In this document: positions 25,201 to 37,200 of the stretch, piece by piece
How positions within the stretch are numbered: the first letter of the stretch is position 1
Layout of the letters: every line of letters starts with the position of its first letter
NCBI GenBank assembly: GCA_933228895.1
Contig: OW121852.1
Location: 134,969,544-135,033,543 of the forward strand
Reading direction: 5' to 3'
From: Platycnemis pennipes
Lineage: Eukaryota; Arthropoda; Insecta; Odonata; Platycnemididae
Length of the DNA stretch: 64,000 nucleotides
Program-made: the position numbers and the translations under genes
The notes under the pieces: model-generated
What the model saw: the letters and a program-made list of their open reading frames with translations, nothing else
Databases searched by the model: none
Told to the model about the DNA's origin: nothing

Positions 25201-28200
25201 CGTTGACCTTTTTGCGTTTCACTCTTCAACAAATATTACGAATCGAAGAAATACCTTCAGGCGTAACTTTGTGGAATTGAATCATCATGAAAAAATAAAA
25301 ATGACTTTGTATATTCCACACTTTTATTAACAAGACCAACCGCGGTTTAGACGGCTATAGTGCCATTATCAAGGCACACTATATGTTGCCTTGATAATGA
25401 CACTATAGCCACCAAAACCGCAGTCGGTCTTGTTAATAAAAGTGTGGAATATACAAAGTCATTTTTATTTTTTCGTGACACTTGAACAAGTAATCAGAGC
25501 GCTAATGTTATGCATCCAAGCTACCATATAAACATTATATTAAAAATTTATAATATCAAACAGTTTTTTCCATCACCATTGTTTCATAAGGGTCTCTCAA
25601 CTTTGATGGACAATGTCGAAATAACTGAGTGCCGGCAGCTATTTTGACAAATTACACTAATATGGTATAAATTTTTATTGAAATGAAAAAGCTATAATTT
25701 TAATTTCTGAGTATGAAAGCACATACCTTTAGGATAATTATGATCCAAAATTTATCGAGATTAATGAAGACCCTTTTTGTGATAATGGCATAAATTGTTA
25801 ACCATGTTTTTAGCAGAAAAATGTTGCAAGGACAATGTTTACGAATGTTTTTAAGGTTAAAAAGAAAAGTCAAGGGCTCGTATTATTTTTTTTCCATAGC
25901 CTTGTTGTCTTAGCTAAATAATTTCATTGGAAATAATTCAGAAATGGCTGAGATAGCATTTTTTGAGTAAAACAGTGCACCTTGAGAAGAGTGCGTCGTG
26001 AATGGAAGACATTCAGAAGTCTCCTAAAGTTTGAGAGGCTGTACCTGAAAAAGTACTTGGGCTAGGTAAAAAAAAATTTGGGCTTTCTTCTTGCATTGTT
26101 GAAGGGATTATATGTATGTACCACGGATTAATATATAGGATAGGAATGTCAACAAAGAAATTCGTACCCTTAGTGTACGGTTTCCTTCTTCCGCCGCAAG
26201 TTGTCGCTAGTATCTAGCGATGCTAGCTTTTGAGCGTTGCACTGAAATAATCTAATTTAAAGAGTTGCAGGAATGAATATATGGTTCCCAAAAATTTGAA
26301 ACCCAAGCAAAGTACACCTTATCTACTCGTACTAATTTTTCAATTTCTATCCACCGCGAAAAAAAATAATTTTAAGTTGCAAGTGGGTGGAAAACGTGGG
26401 TGACAAGTGCACAAATCTCGCATCTATGTTTGCATTTTTGGAACAAAACATTATGATGGATTTGAAATTATCTCAGCTTCTTTCGTCATAATGCAGAGAA
26501 GCGTTTGAACATTGCTAAGTTTGTTTCTTATTCTCTCTAAGTTTCATATTGTTACGTATGATTAGGTCATAGGAGGCGCGCCAATTTTTGTGACATTTAT
26601 AGGCGCATAGGGGTTTGCGGAATCCTTAAAAATCAAAGTAAGTTTAACAGAGAGGCAAAGTGTTGTTAACAGGAGATAATACCAACGGAAGGAAATTTTA
26701 GTATTCATATTTAATATCACATCATCAGAATATTCAAGTAAAATAAGCATTTTTAACCAGTAAATTTCAATTATTTAAATTCGAACCTTTTAGGAAAAGT
26801 TGACACGCGCTATTTGCAATTTAATTTAAATCCTTTTAATGCCAATTATAAGTGTAGTACCTAATAAAAACATAAGCTTGAGTTTTGTCTTCAACATGCG
26901 TGATAGTGTTATAAAATTACTTTGATAAAGAGTATCCTTTTATAACTTTAAGAACCTCATACTTTGAGGCATATTTCCGCTTTACCTTCACAGCACTTTA
27001 ACGACATTAAAAAGCTATTCAAGCGTTGTGGCAATATCGTATACATTCAGAAGCAATTATTAATATTGTAGTTAATGCACGAATTATTAAAAATGCGTAA
27101 AAGAATTAACTCATTATGCTTATAACGTGCATTTTTAGCATTTCAAGCTCACTCAACATATTCAGAAAATTCCTACGTGGTACAGAGAGATAAGATGAGA
27201 CAAGGAAATCCATGATTCGGAGAAGATACTGATTTTATTTTATTGTCAAACAAAACATTTTTAAACACATTGAATTTAAAATGCATATCAAAATTTTAAA
27301 TTGCATCATGTTTTATGAAAATGAGAGGATTTTTCGGTAGACTGATTTTTTAAAAATTAAGTCGGCATTTATTCTTTTATACTGCTGCCTAAGTCTCATT
27401 AAAATGAAATAATGTAAAATATGTGTTATCATATCAGTCCCATGTGTTTCAGAGGGAAATGTAAAACACATATTGTCCAAACATAACTCTAATGTTCTGG
27501 AATAGCAATCTGGAAACATTATATTGCTAATACGGATATGCTCCACTTGCCTTAGCATAATGTAAAGGTTATTTTGCTTTATAATAGAACTCCTAGAATT
27601 CAACAATGCTAGCATATTGACGTCACTTTTAGATTTGCATTAATCCAAAGAACTGGAACAATCAATGCAGTGTACAAATTCTCTGAATTTCCTACAGAGA
27701 AATCCAACCACATTATAGATGGGTGGATATCTGGATGATATAAGGTACCTACGCCATATTCCGACACGGGAATAATTCCGACACCCGGGTGCATTGCTAA
27801 AAGTACTGAAATTGGTGGACAGTTGTCATTAAATATGGTACTGGCGTCTATCAACGAGGAGACACAAAAAGTTACCTTGTTCTAGGTGTGGCGCTGGTTG
27901 TATTAGTGCACATTTTGTGTTCTAGTGCGGAAGGCGTGCGTCTTGAGGTGTCATTTTAACCAATTTTCTGTGTTTCACTTTTAGAAAGTGATATATATTT
28001 TATATCGCTTAGCAGCCTATTGTTGCTGTATAGTGCAGCATGCATAGTTAGGAGAAATAATGGATACACAGTGAGAATTTCAAGAGTGAGTTGGAAAGAT
28101 CGTGGATTCCCTAATTCCGACAGGTGTCGGAATAAGGACTAGCGGCTCTTAATTTCCGTTTAACTCGCACGTAACAGTACCGGAGATCGTTGAGTTATGT

Positions 28201-31200
28201 GCTAATTTTGTAAACAGCTATTGTGGTTTTTCAGAGCTCTATGATTAGCTGTTTCCTTACATAAAAATATTTAATGAGAAGAACGAAAATTCATTGAAAT
28301 AACTGTTGCAAGTTATGCGCGAATTTTCTTAATTCAGAACATAATATGATCAAAAAATATTGGTCGTCTGCTCTTTTGGTTTGTGATCAAGAGAAGGAAT
28401 TATGCCGGAGAATTTTTTTTCGGAGAGGTAGGGATGCCTGTAACTGGTCGACTGAGAAGAAGGGTCTATGCCTACTGTGAAATCAATGGAATCACACATA
28501 ATTTCTATGAAAACGCAGGATTAACTGGTAGAAAGTTGATGAAGTTATTTTTGAATAGACGCATGGATGTATCAAAGAGAAGGGCTTAGAGAATGAACCA
28601 AGGTAGAGCCATGAAATTAAAACGCATGCTCGTGAAATATTACTTTAAAAATCTAAAAAGTATCGTGATTGAACACTATGTTATGCAAATGCCAGGAAAT
28701 AATTACAACATTGATGAAAAAGCATTCCGGAAAAAAGAAATCCTGAACTGGAGACGCAGGCAAGCCGGGTGCTAGTGAAATGCCTTCCAATAAAAAAGAG
28801 CACCGGTATTTCACCATTTTCAGAGAGGACAGGGTGCCGATATTAGTCTGTGCAGCGTTTGCAAACAGTATGTCCATGAGGAATGTGCAGATGCTAAATT
28901 TCGTACAATTTTCTTCTGTCCTTAATGCTATGACTAGTAAAATATTTTCAAGTATTGTCATGAACGCTTTATTATGAAATTATTGCTTTCTTTTGCGTAA
29001 ATAAAACTTATTTCATTACAGTTTCCTACTCATTTTTTGCTTTTTAGCTCTTAAACTTACGAACCACACACTGTCGGAATTAGAAGCATATATGTGTCGG
29101 AATTCGGGCGAAGGGGTCCAAATTCCGACATTTTAACATATTTTATTCAAATTGTTGCAACTGTGAAAACAGTGCAGATATTACCAAGCAAATCATTTTT
29201 GAGTATTGTGCACAGCACGAGAAAAATTTCGTACAAATATGGGCTTTGTACTAACTACAGTTTTTTTTATTTTTATCATGAAACCTTAGCGTGTCGCAAT
29301 ATAGATCAGTTACATTATAATAGAAATACGATGAATCGTTATTTATGGTTATATATACGTGAAATAACACGAAAAAATATGGTTTTAATTCTTAATATAA
29401 CGAGGCTGAAGATGAATGTGACAACAGAACACCACACTTCTTTAGGCATTGTCCTAGTTTTCTTTGACAAAGAACTCACAGTGACAATAGCGCAAGAGTT
29501 GGAAATGTTTTCTTGCTGAAATAGCCAAAAACTAAATTACGCTAACTGGCGACTAAATAATTAAACAATCAATTACTAACCGATGTTTTCACATGCAAGC
29601 AATGCATCCAGAAAAATTCTAGCATCGCTAGGCAGTAGCGACATCTGGTGGCGAAACACTGAAACCGTACACGAATGGTACGCTTTCGCTATAAGGCGAT
29701 AGCATTAAGCTTCAGGGGGCTGGTATGTACCAAGTTTTGTCAAAATCCGAGTCGGTGGGTGGCATGGTGTGGTTGAACTGACATGGAATGACCCTATTCA
29801 AGACTCCAGACAAGTAAGATGCAAGCTAGCGGCGTACTTTGGAAGCTCTCAGTGAAGGATATCGAGTTGATGAAGGGTGATCAAACAGGTTGTGAATTCC
29901 TGAGCGTTGTGCATTATTCTGATATGTTATCAGTTTGATTGATTTTTATTATGACTGAAGATTGTTAAATAAGTAGAAGAATATATTAATAGGTTATTAA
30001 ATATTTTTTCCAGGATGGTATAGGTTTTTAGTCATTTCAGTTGAATAAGTTAGGTATAAGCTGAGTGGATTAGATAACAAGTTATTTCTTCATCCACAAT
30101 ATATTTAGCTGTCTCCATTTGTCTGATAATCAGAGCAAATTGGTGTATTATTATTATTATTATCTATTAGTTTTAGTCTCTAAATATCTTTATTTTGGCA
30201 TAAAAATAATATTTATCACCGCCTTAATGTTTAAAAGATAGGTGAAGATTGTTAAGGGTGTCATGAACAGCATGTTAGTTTGATCCAAGCATTTTCTCCG
30301 CAATGACTATTTACTGCCACATAAATAGAAAATTGACTTCATTTTATTGAATTTTCTTCATGAATGATTTACACATTAGCATTCGTATCCTTAATATCAT
30401 GCCAAAATGTGTCAAGAATTTAAATTGGCATATTGCTATCCACATTAAGAGGCAACAGCAAAGCTGTGTCGCCTGAATAAATTTTCAGGGCCTTCCTCGA
30501 ATTTGCCCAGAGCGTCTACCAATGATCGTTTAAAACACAGCAAGATGTGGGTAAACTCCAATAGTCGAGAAATTTACGGCTGCCCACGTAGGTAGGGTTT
30601 GAAAGGTCATACGAGGCAACATGAGCCATGTGGTACATTTTTCTTGGGAGTAGATAGTGTTGACGAGAATCAGTCAGCGTTACTGAATAATAATTTATTA
30701 AATCAATGCAAATTACTCTATATGCAAAGCATAATAAGTCAATTCATACTACTTTACATATGACCATGAATTCTTTAATTGAGAAATTTTGTAAGTAAAT
30801 GGGAGAACAGAATTTAAATTAATGATATCAATAAGGCTTGATTGTGTGGATTTCCTTCATGAAGAGGGCAGAGAAAACTATGAAATTCCACAGAATTAAT
30901 TTATCGTGAACTTAACAACATTATTCTGATGTGAGGTATCATCATCAGGTGTCATTACATTCAGACATTGTATACAATTGGGAGCAGGAAAGGGAAGTTT
31001 GAGTAAATAGATGGGATTTTGGTAATTTTAGTCATAAATTGTCCAAAATTTTGGGAGTAGGGATTGAAGAGACGTAGTGTTAAGAGTGACTGAAGAGGGT
31101 ATGTTAGGGGTTTTCTTTGATAATTACGTTGGATTTGCTACTTTTCATTCTGGCAACTATCTGAGTTGGATGATTCCATTAGAAAATCTCCTAACCCCAG

Positions 31201-34200
31201 CTTTATTCTCTAAATAAGATCTAATTGATTTCAATGGCATGCAACTTTGTCCCAATGAAGAGGTTGTCGAAGAAATGGAAGAGGACCAGCAAGTCCTTGA
31301 AGGAACTGGGATAGCATATACAAATTGTAATCACGGCAGAAGAGGTTTTGCTGTCATTAGGAGCTTTTTTCCCCTCCGTGAAAAAGGTAGCCACAGCAGT
31401 ACAAGCGACGCCAGAATTGATTGAGAACATAAAAAAGAGATTTGAGGTTCCAGTTGTCAGTGGAATAAATTATTTTTCCGACATTACTGACTGCCATTAA
31501 ACTCTTACAAGATTTACTGGGTTCAACACATTTCTCAAACTGGCTTGGTTCATCACAATGTTTTTCAATTTTGCAACCTGAGGGTAATAGATCGTCATTA
31601 AGTAACAAGGAGAAGATCATCATGATGACGATGATGAAATTAAAATTAAATAGGTCCCTTGCCCTGCCCAGCAGAGCTTTCTAGATTCACTGCTACGACA
31701 TGTAAGAATACTGCTTCTTCCACGCAGCCCGTATTCCCACAAATTGCGAAGTACACTGTAGAATGGCCTTCTAAAGACGATATTCTGTACAGTATGCCGA
31801 GATGTTTTGGAGATTTTATGAAGGTCAGGTTAGTACTTGGTTGCAAGGAGGTCAAAACAGGTTAATTGAAATGCCTAAAATTCCACAATATGTCATACTC
31901 ACAGTATAAAGGCAGTCATACAGTGAAATATCTGGTTGGTGTATTACCAGGGGGATGAATCAGTTATATTATCAAAGGTTATGAAGGGTGGGTCTCTGAT
32001 AGAAGAACTGTTGAGGAGATTAATTTAATAGGACTTTTGGAGCCATTTATTGATTAAGTGATAGTTGACAAGTTTTTTTAATTCGTTCTTTATGTGAGTA
32101 AAATGGGATAGGGGTCCATCCTCCATTTATGAGTAAAAATTACAGTTTTCAAAGGAAGAGACTTATCAAACTTCAGTGATAGCAAAAGCTAGGGTGCATG
32201 TGGAGGCTTATAGAAAGGCTACAAAGACTTAAAATTCTAGTCAAAAATATTCCAACTGTATTACTTCACCATATTGACGATATCATGATGCTTTCCAGTG
32301 CCATTACCAATCTTTCCTGGTCTATCCTAGCTGAGAATAAATTTATTATATAAATGGTTAAATATAAATACATAAACAAATTAAAGGATCACGAACTAGC
32401 CGCGAGAACCTTAACCACGTTACCCGCTGAAATGCACAATAGCAGAAACTCGGAAGAGAAAAAATTATTCACCTTGACCGGGATACGAATACTCCAGGAT
32501 TCTAATATTCAACAGGGAAAAATGACGCCTTGGTTGCTTCACTGGTTAAAGCACCTGGCCGGAAATCAGGGGATCCAGGTTCAAATCCCGCTCAAGGCGA
32601 ATGATTTTTTTCTCTGTGGAATTTCTGCTATTAGAAATACATTAGTTTCATTTTTCTTGCCTACTCTGTCTGTCATCCATCACTATAATGGTCAAAAGTT
32701 TTCTTTCCTGGTGAGGAGCCATACCCCTCAAACTTCCCCAACAACACTGAGCCTTATTATTTGTTCTCTACTTTACTTAACTCCATCAATCTAATGCCAT
32801 ACTTGATGAAATTAGAAGAGCAGCAATATGAAAGCAGAGCTGGGAAACATTTTGTAACCATACGCATTTTTTACAACATTTGATAGTAATTCATTACTAA
32901 AAAATACTTTTATGCTATCTAACATTTTAACAATCATTGTTAATATCAAATTTGACAAACAGGGATTTTTTCTTAAGCTAGAACAAGAAAAATTTTGCAA
33001 GTGATATTGGAAATACTGTATGATATAACATAGGTTTAGGGACCAAAACAACGATGCAGCCATCACTAGTTGAAATAAACTGTTCTTACATGATTTGTGC
33101 CAACAAGGGCTAACACTCACAAGAGATGTAAGATTATTCCTTTGGAAATCTTTACTCAGCTCAGAATAAGTAGGGGTGTGTTTTACCTGCTGGAAGTCTT
33201 GCAATTTTTTTCGTGAGTAAGTAGATCACTGCTGCCTATTTGTAGCCCACGTATACTTAAGGTACGTCGATGATAGCTGTTCAAGTTTGGTTATATCATT
33301 GCCAGCAAAAAGATAGTTACGATAATTTGCAAGAGACTTCAATCATTCACTGTGCAAAACTATGCAGTTGGTTATGGGATAAATACAAAAATGATTACAT
33401 ACATTTTCTGCGGCAATTTTACCATACTTAGCAACATCAAATGTAATAATGTAATATTCTTGATAAACTGTAATCTAATATTTCAATTCTTGTGTAATTC
33501 TTATCTATGCATATTCGTGAGTCATAATTTATTGTTTTTTTCTTTCTCAAGATCTGTTATGTTACGCGTCGTTATATGCATTCTTCAAATTCATTTGTTT
33601 GAAAAAATTATGTATTTCAGTTTAACACATTCGGTGCGGCCGCCGCCGATAGGCGGCGCTTCGAACTTGCCTCAGGAACTGCCGCCGCATTACGGCGTCT
33701 TACGTTACCGGCATATCAAATTGTATTTTTTTTCGACTCCGCTACTCAGCGTTGTCCTACGACTTTCTGCCGGTCCTTACATTGGCTTGTCTATGTTACA
33801 TTGTAACTCGTTCTCACAAATTACGATTAGTTGATTCGGTAATACATTTTAAGTTTGCTCCTTTTTTTCCTCGTCCAATTTTGTTTTCTCTGCTAATTTT
33901 TCAACGCCCAGACACCTGCTGTTCGATATCATTGTATTTATTCCTAAAATCCTTTGTATAATCTATTAAATGGATAAAAGTTATACATCTTATCAATGAA
34001 AATACTTTCTTTTAGGACTACCAACGTGACTTTGACATAATTGATTCCGCATCCTAACTTTGGATCACGTTTTGTAGGCACTTTTTTTTAGCAGTATCCT
34101 TCGTTCTTTCTGTTCTTGGAGCAGGTTTGTTACAAATTCAACGACCCTGAGTGAATGTGAATACTGAGTATAAATTGTCTAAACATCGGAAAAGGAGCAC

Positions 34201-37200
34201 ATATCATCACACCACAACTCGTGTTGCCGATGATGACATTGCCCAGTTCGTTGAAAATCGTTCGTTCGTTGAGCCAGATGAAAATACGGTTGTTAGTGAA
34301 TCAGACACTAATTTTGTAATCTGTAATAATTCGTAAGATGAGGAAACCGATGCCATCTCAGACGATAATGAACACAAATATGACATCCGTCAGGCATTTC
34401 AGGCATACTTACGGCAGTGCACAAAAAACGAGAAGCATAAATACGGATTGAAATTGCACCAGCTTACAGAACCAAATGGACTCATTTTGGATTGCTTAGT
34501 GTATATCAATGGGGGCGTTTATTCGGAACCGAAATCGCAATTTTGTACACGAAATTGTTAGATGGAAAGGAAAAAAGAAATTAAGTGAAAAAATTAATCT
34601 TCTAACCACAACTATTCACTCATAAAACAAAAATTAAAATAAGCAAAAGGTGACGCCCACCAAAAATACTGCTGTGATAACACTGACGTCATTTTCCTCC
34701 CGTCCTTGACTGCTCTTATGGGAAGGGGAGGGAGTGGAGGGGGATTCTCGGAAGGTCTGCTCGCACAGATGCTGTCGTAACTGCTCCGATTGGCAGAGTC
34801 AGCTGTGCCTCCCCCTTTGCGATAAGGTGAAGTAGCTTCGCAGGCTCAGTTGTGATTGGACGAAGTCGTTATACGTCAGAGGTTGCACCACGCCCACTTT
34901 TCCGAAATGGTTAAAAACATCAGTTTTTCGCCGCCTATAACTCGAGAAATAATTGACGGATCAAAAAACGGAAAAATACGGGTCTTTTTATTTTACAAAC
35001 TCTATCATATTCGGCAATAAAAAAAATATGGTAAACGACCCCATTCAAGGGATACTTATGTTGGTGGAGTAGGTCACTCAGAAAAAGTCGTTCATTCATT
35101 TGTCTAGCTACTCCAATGTTGATCATGCTGTATGTATGGACTTTTACAATAGTCACAAACTGTCACTATGCCGGAAAATCTGCTGCAAAAGAAATTATAT
35201 TCAACTAGGACGTTGTAAATAATGAGGAAAGGTAAACCTCCTAAAGTTGCGAAGAAAAAATTGATAAACAGAGATTTTAGCTCAGTATAGGAAAGAGGGA
35301 ACATCCATAAGTAATTGGAAAGCCAAAAGAGATGTTCTCTTGATTTCATCAGAGCATAATGCAAATATTATAGAAGAGTCCAACTGAAAAGGAAAGATTA
35401 CTAAGAAACTACGGATGGTTGCTGAACATAATAAATACATGGGAGGAATAGACCGTATAGATGATTTTCTCTTATTATCCAGGTAAAAGAAGAAGTTTGA
35501 AATGGTTTATAAAATTATGGAGAAATATATTTCAAATACTGCTAACCAACTTACAAATACTCCACAGCAAATTAAGTGGTGAATCTTCAGACATGTCGCG
35601 AGAGTTATTGGGAGTCTCATCTTCAGGTGCGATTTTCATGAAATGCCTGATCAAGCCCTAGGTAAGGAAAAAGCACTACCATTTCAAATTCAAGCGGGAA
35701 GGGTTCTAGAGTCCAAAGAAAATGATGCTGCAACTGCTCAAGTAAATGGGTAAGGAAGGACGTTGTTTCCTTGTGTGAATATCCACCCATGTGTGAATAT
35801 GAACCTATAAGCTGTTTCTAGATCCCGGTTTCAGAGTTTTCCATAGTTACTAACCAGGGTCACGGTAAGGAAAAATGTAAATTACAGACTAAATAATGTT
35901 ATGAAAACTAAATTAAGTAGATTCTGGCGATATTGTGTCGTATTCGAACATATCGAAAAGAAGACGCAAATTTGCAATTTACCACAAATAAAAAAACCTT
36001 TATTCCGACCCGGATTTCGTTGGCACTGAAATATCATCAGTTGATGCATGCGACTCCATTCGTAGAAAAAACTATATTTTGAAATAGTAATCATCTTCAA
36101 TTTTAATAAAAATATTAGGGTTTTACAAAAAACCTTATTTCTCCAAGAAGAAAAAATATGTAACACATACAAGAATAAAAATAATGTTTAGGGACGACTG
36201 TGGAGTTTAGGAAATGGGCCTCCTGAAGTAGGTGATGCTAAAAAAGTTAATATAATTTTTTAACATGAAAATAATTTATTTAATGTAAATTTTAAGTTAG
36301 AATATAATAAACAATTTCAAAGTGCAAGAATAATAGAGAAATGTTAAAGGCTGATCAGTAACGTATTTGAAAACCATTCAGCGGAACGAACTGCCGCCGA
36401 TCGGCGGCATTGTAAACTTTTTAAAAATAATAATAATATGCAATATTATAAGCTGTATTATAAAAGAAATGAAGCCCAAAAATTCAATGGGTTATGACAG
36501 AATAAGTGTCAATACAATTAAGGCGGTAAACGAATTTATTGCTCCGGTTTTTACATACATAGCAAATTTAAGCATGATAACGGGTGAATTTCCTAAACAG
36601 TTAAAAACTGCTGTAATAGTGCCAATTTTCAAAAAAGGTGACAGAACAAAGATTTGCAATTATAGACCAATATCGCTCTAACCAGTTTTCTCTAAAGTTT
36701 TAGAGAAAATTATTAAAATTCGACTGTTAAATTTCCTAACAACTCCCATCTACCCCTCCCTGAGTGGCCATGTTGGGAAATGACTTCAGCGCTCACAGTG
36801 CTGCCGTTGGTGATTTGAGTCTTGCATTACGTTCGCTTATTATTTCTAAATTTAAGGTCACAGGATTAAACTACTCAGAGGTTGATTGAAAACTCAATGC
36901 TATCAATGCAACTAAGCACTGAACATTCACTTCACACCCATTTCAAGGATAGAAACTGGTAAAACTTAGTATTCATTGCAGGAAAACTGCTCATTTTAAC
37001 GGGGAATAAAAAATCTTCACTGCACCATATCCCAATAAATACCCTGAGAAAAATATGTTGATGTTACACACACACACATCGACCTGTACCTGCGAAACTA
37101 CTTTGGTGGGATCTTGTTCACAGTGTATCCTTTCTTATTTTTCACTCACCCTTCTCCACAAGGTCCGTTAACTTGACATTCTTCACAGTGGACATCCTCA

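Larger units (their letters stand above)
24931..37149 (-). other. Intron 3 of the 692-residue gene
   Basis: A 12.2-kb GT..AG intron of stacked mobile-element relics (see 25.3, 26.2-29.7, 31.4, 32.5, 33.6 and 36.4 kb). The unassigned stretches 25,480-26,161, 29,690-31,400 and 32,630-33,620 are AT-rich with no exon seen, apart from a TTA microsatellite near 30,148. Confidence 0.7.

Noticed and set aside
32354..32794. A 146-codon plus-strand ORF
   Set aside because: It runs through the tRNA-derived repeat and its tail, so it cannot be a conserved gene.
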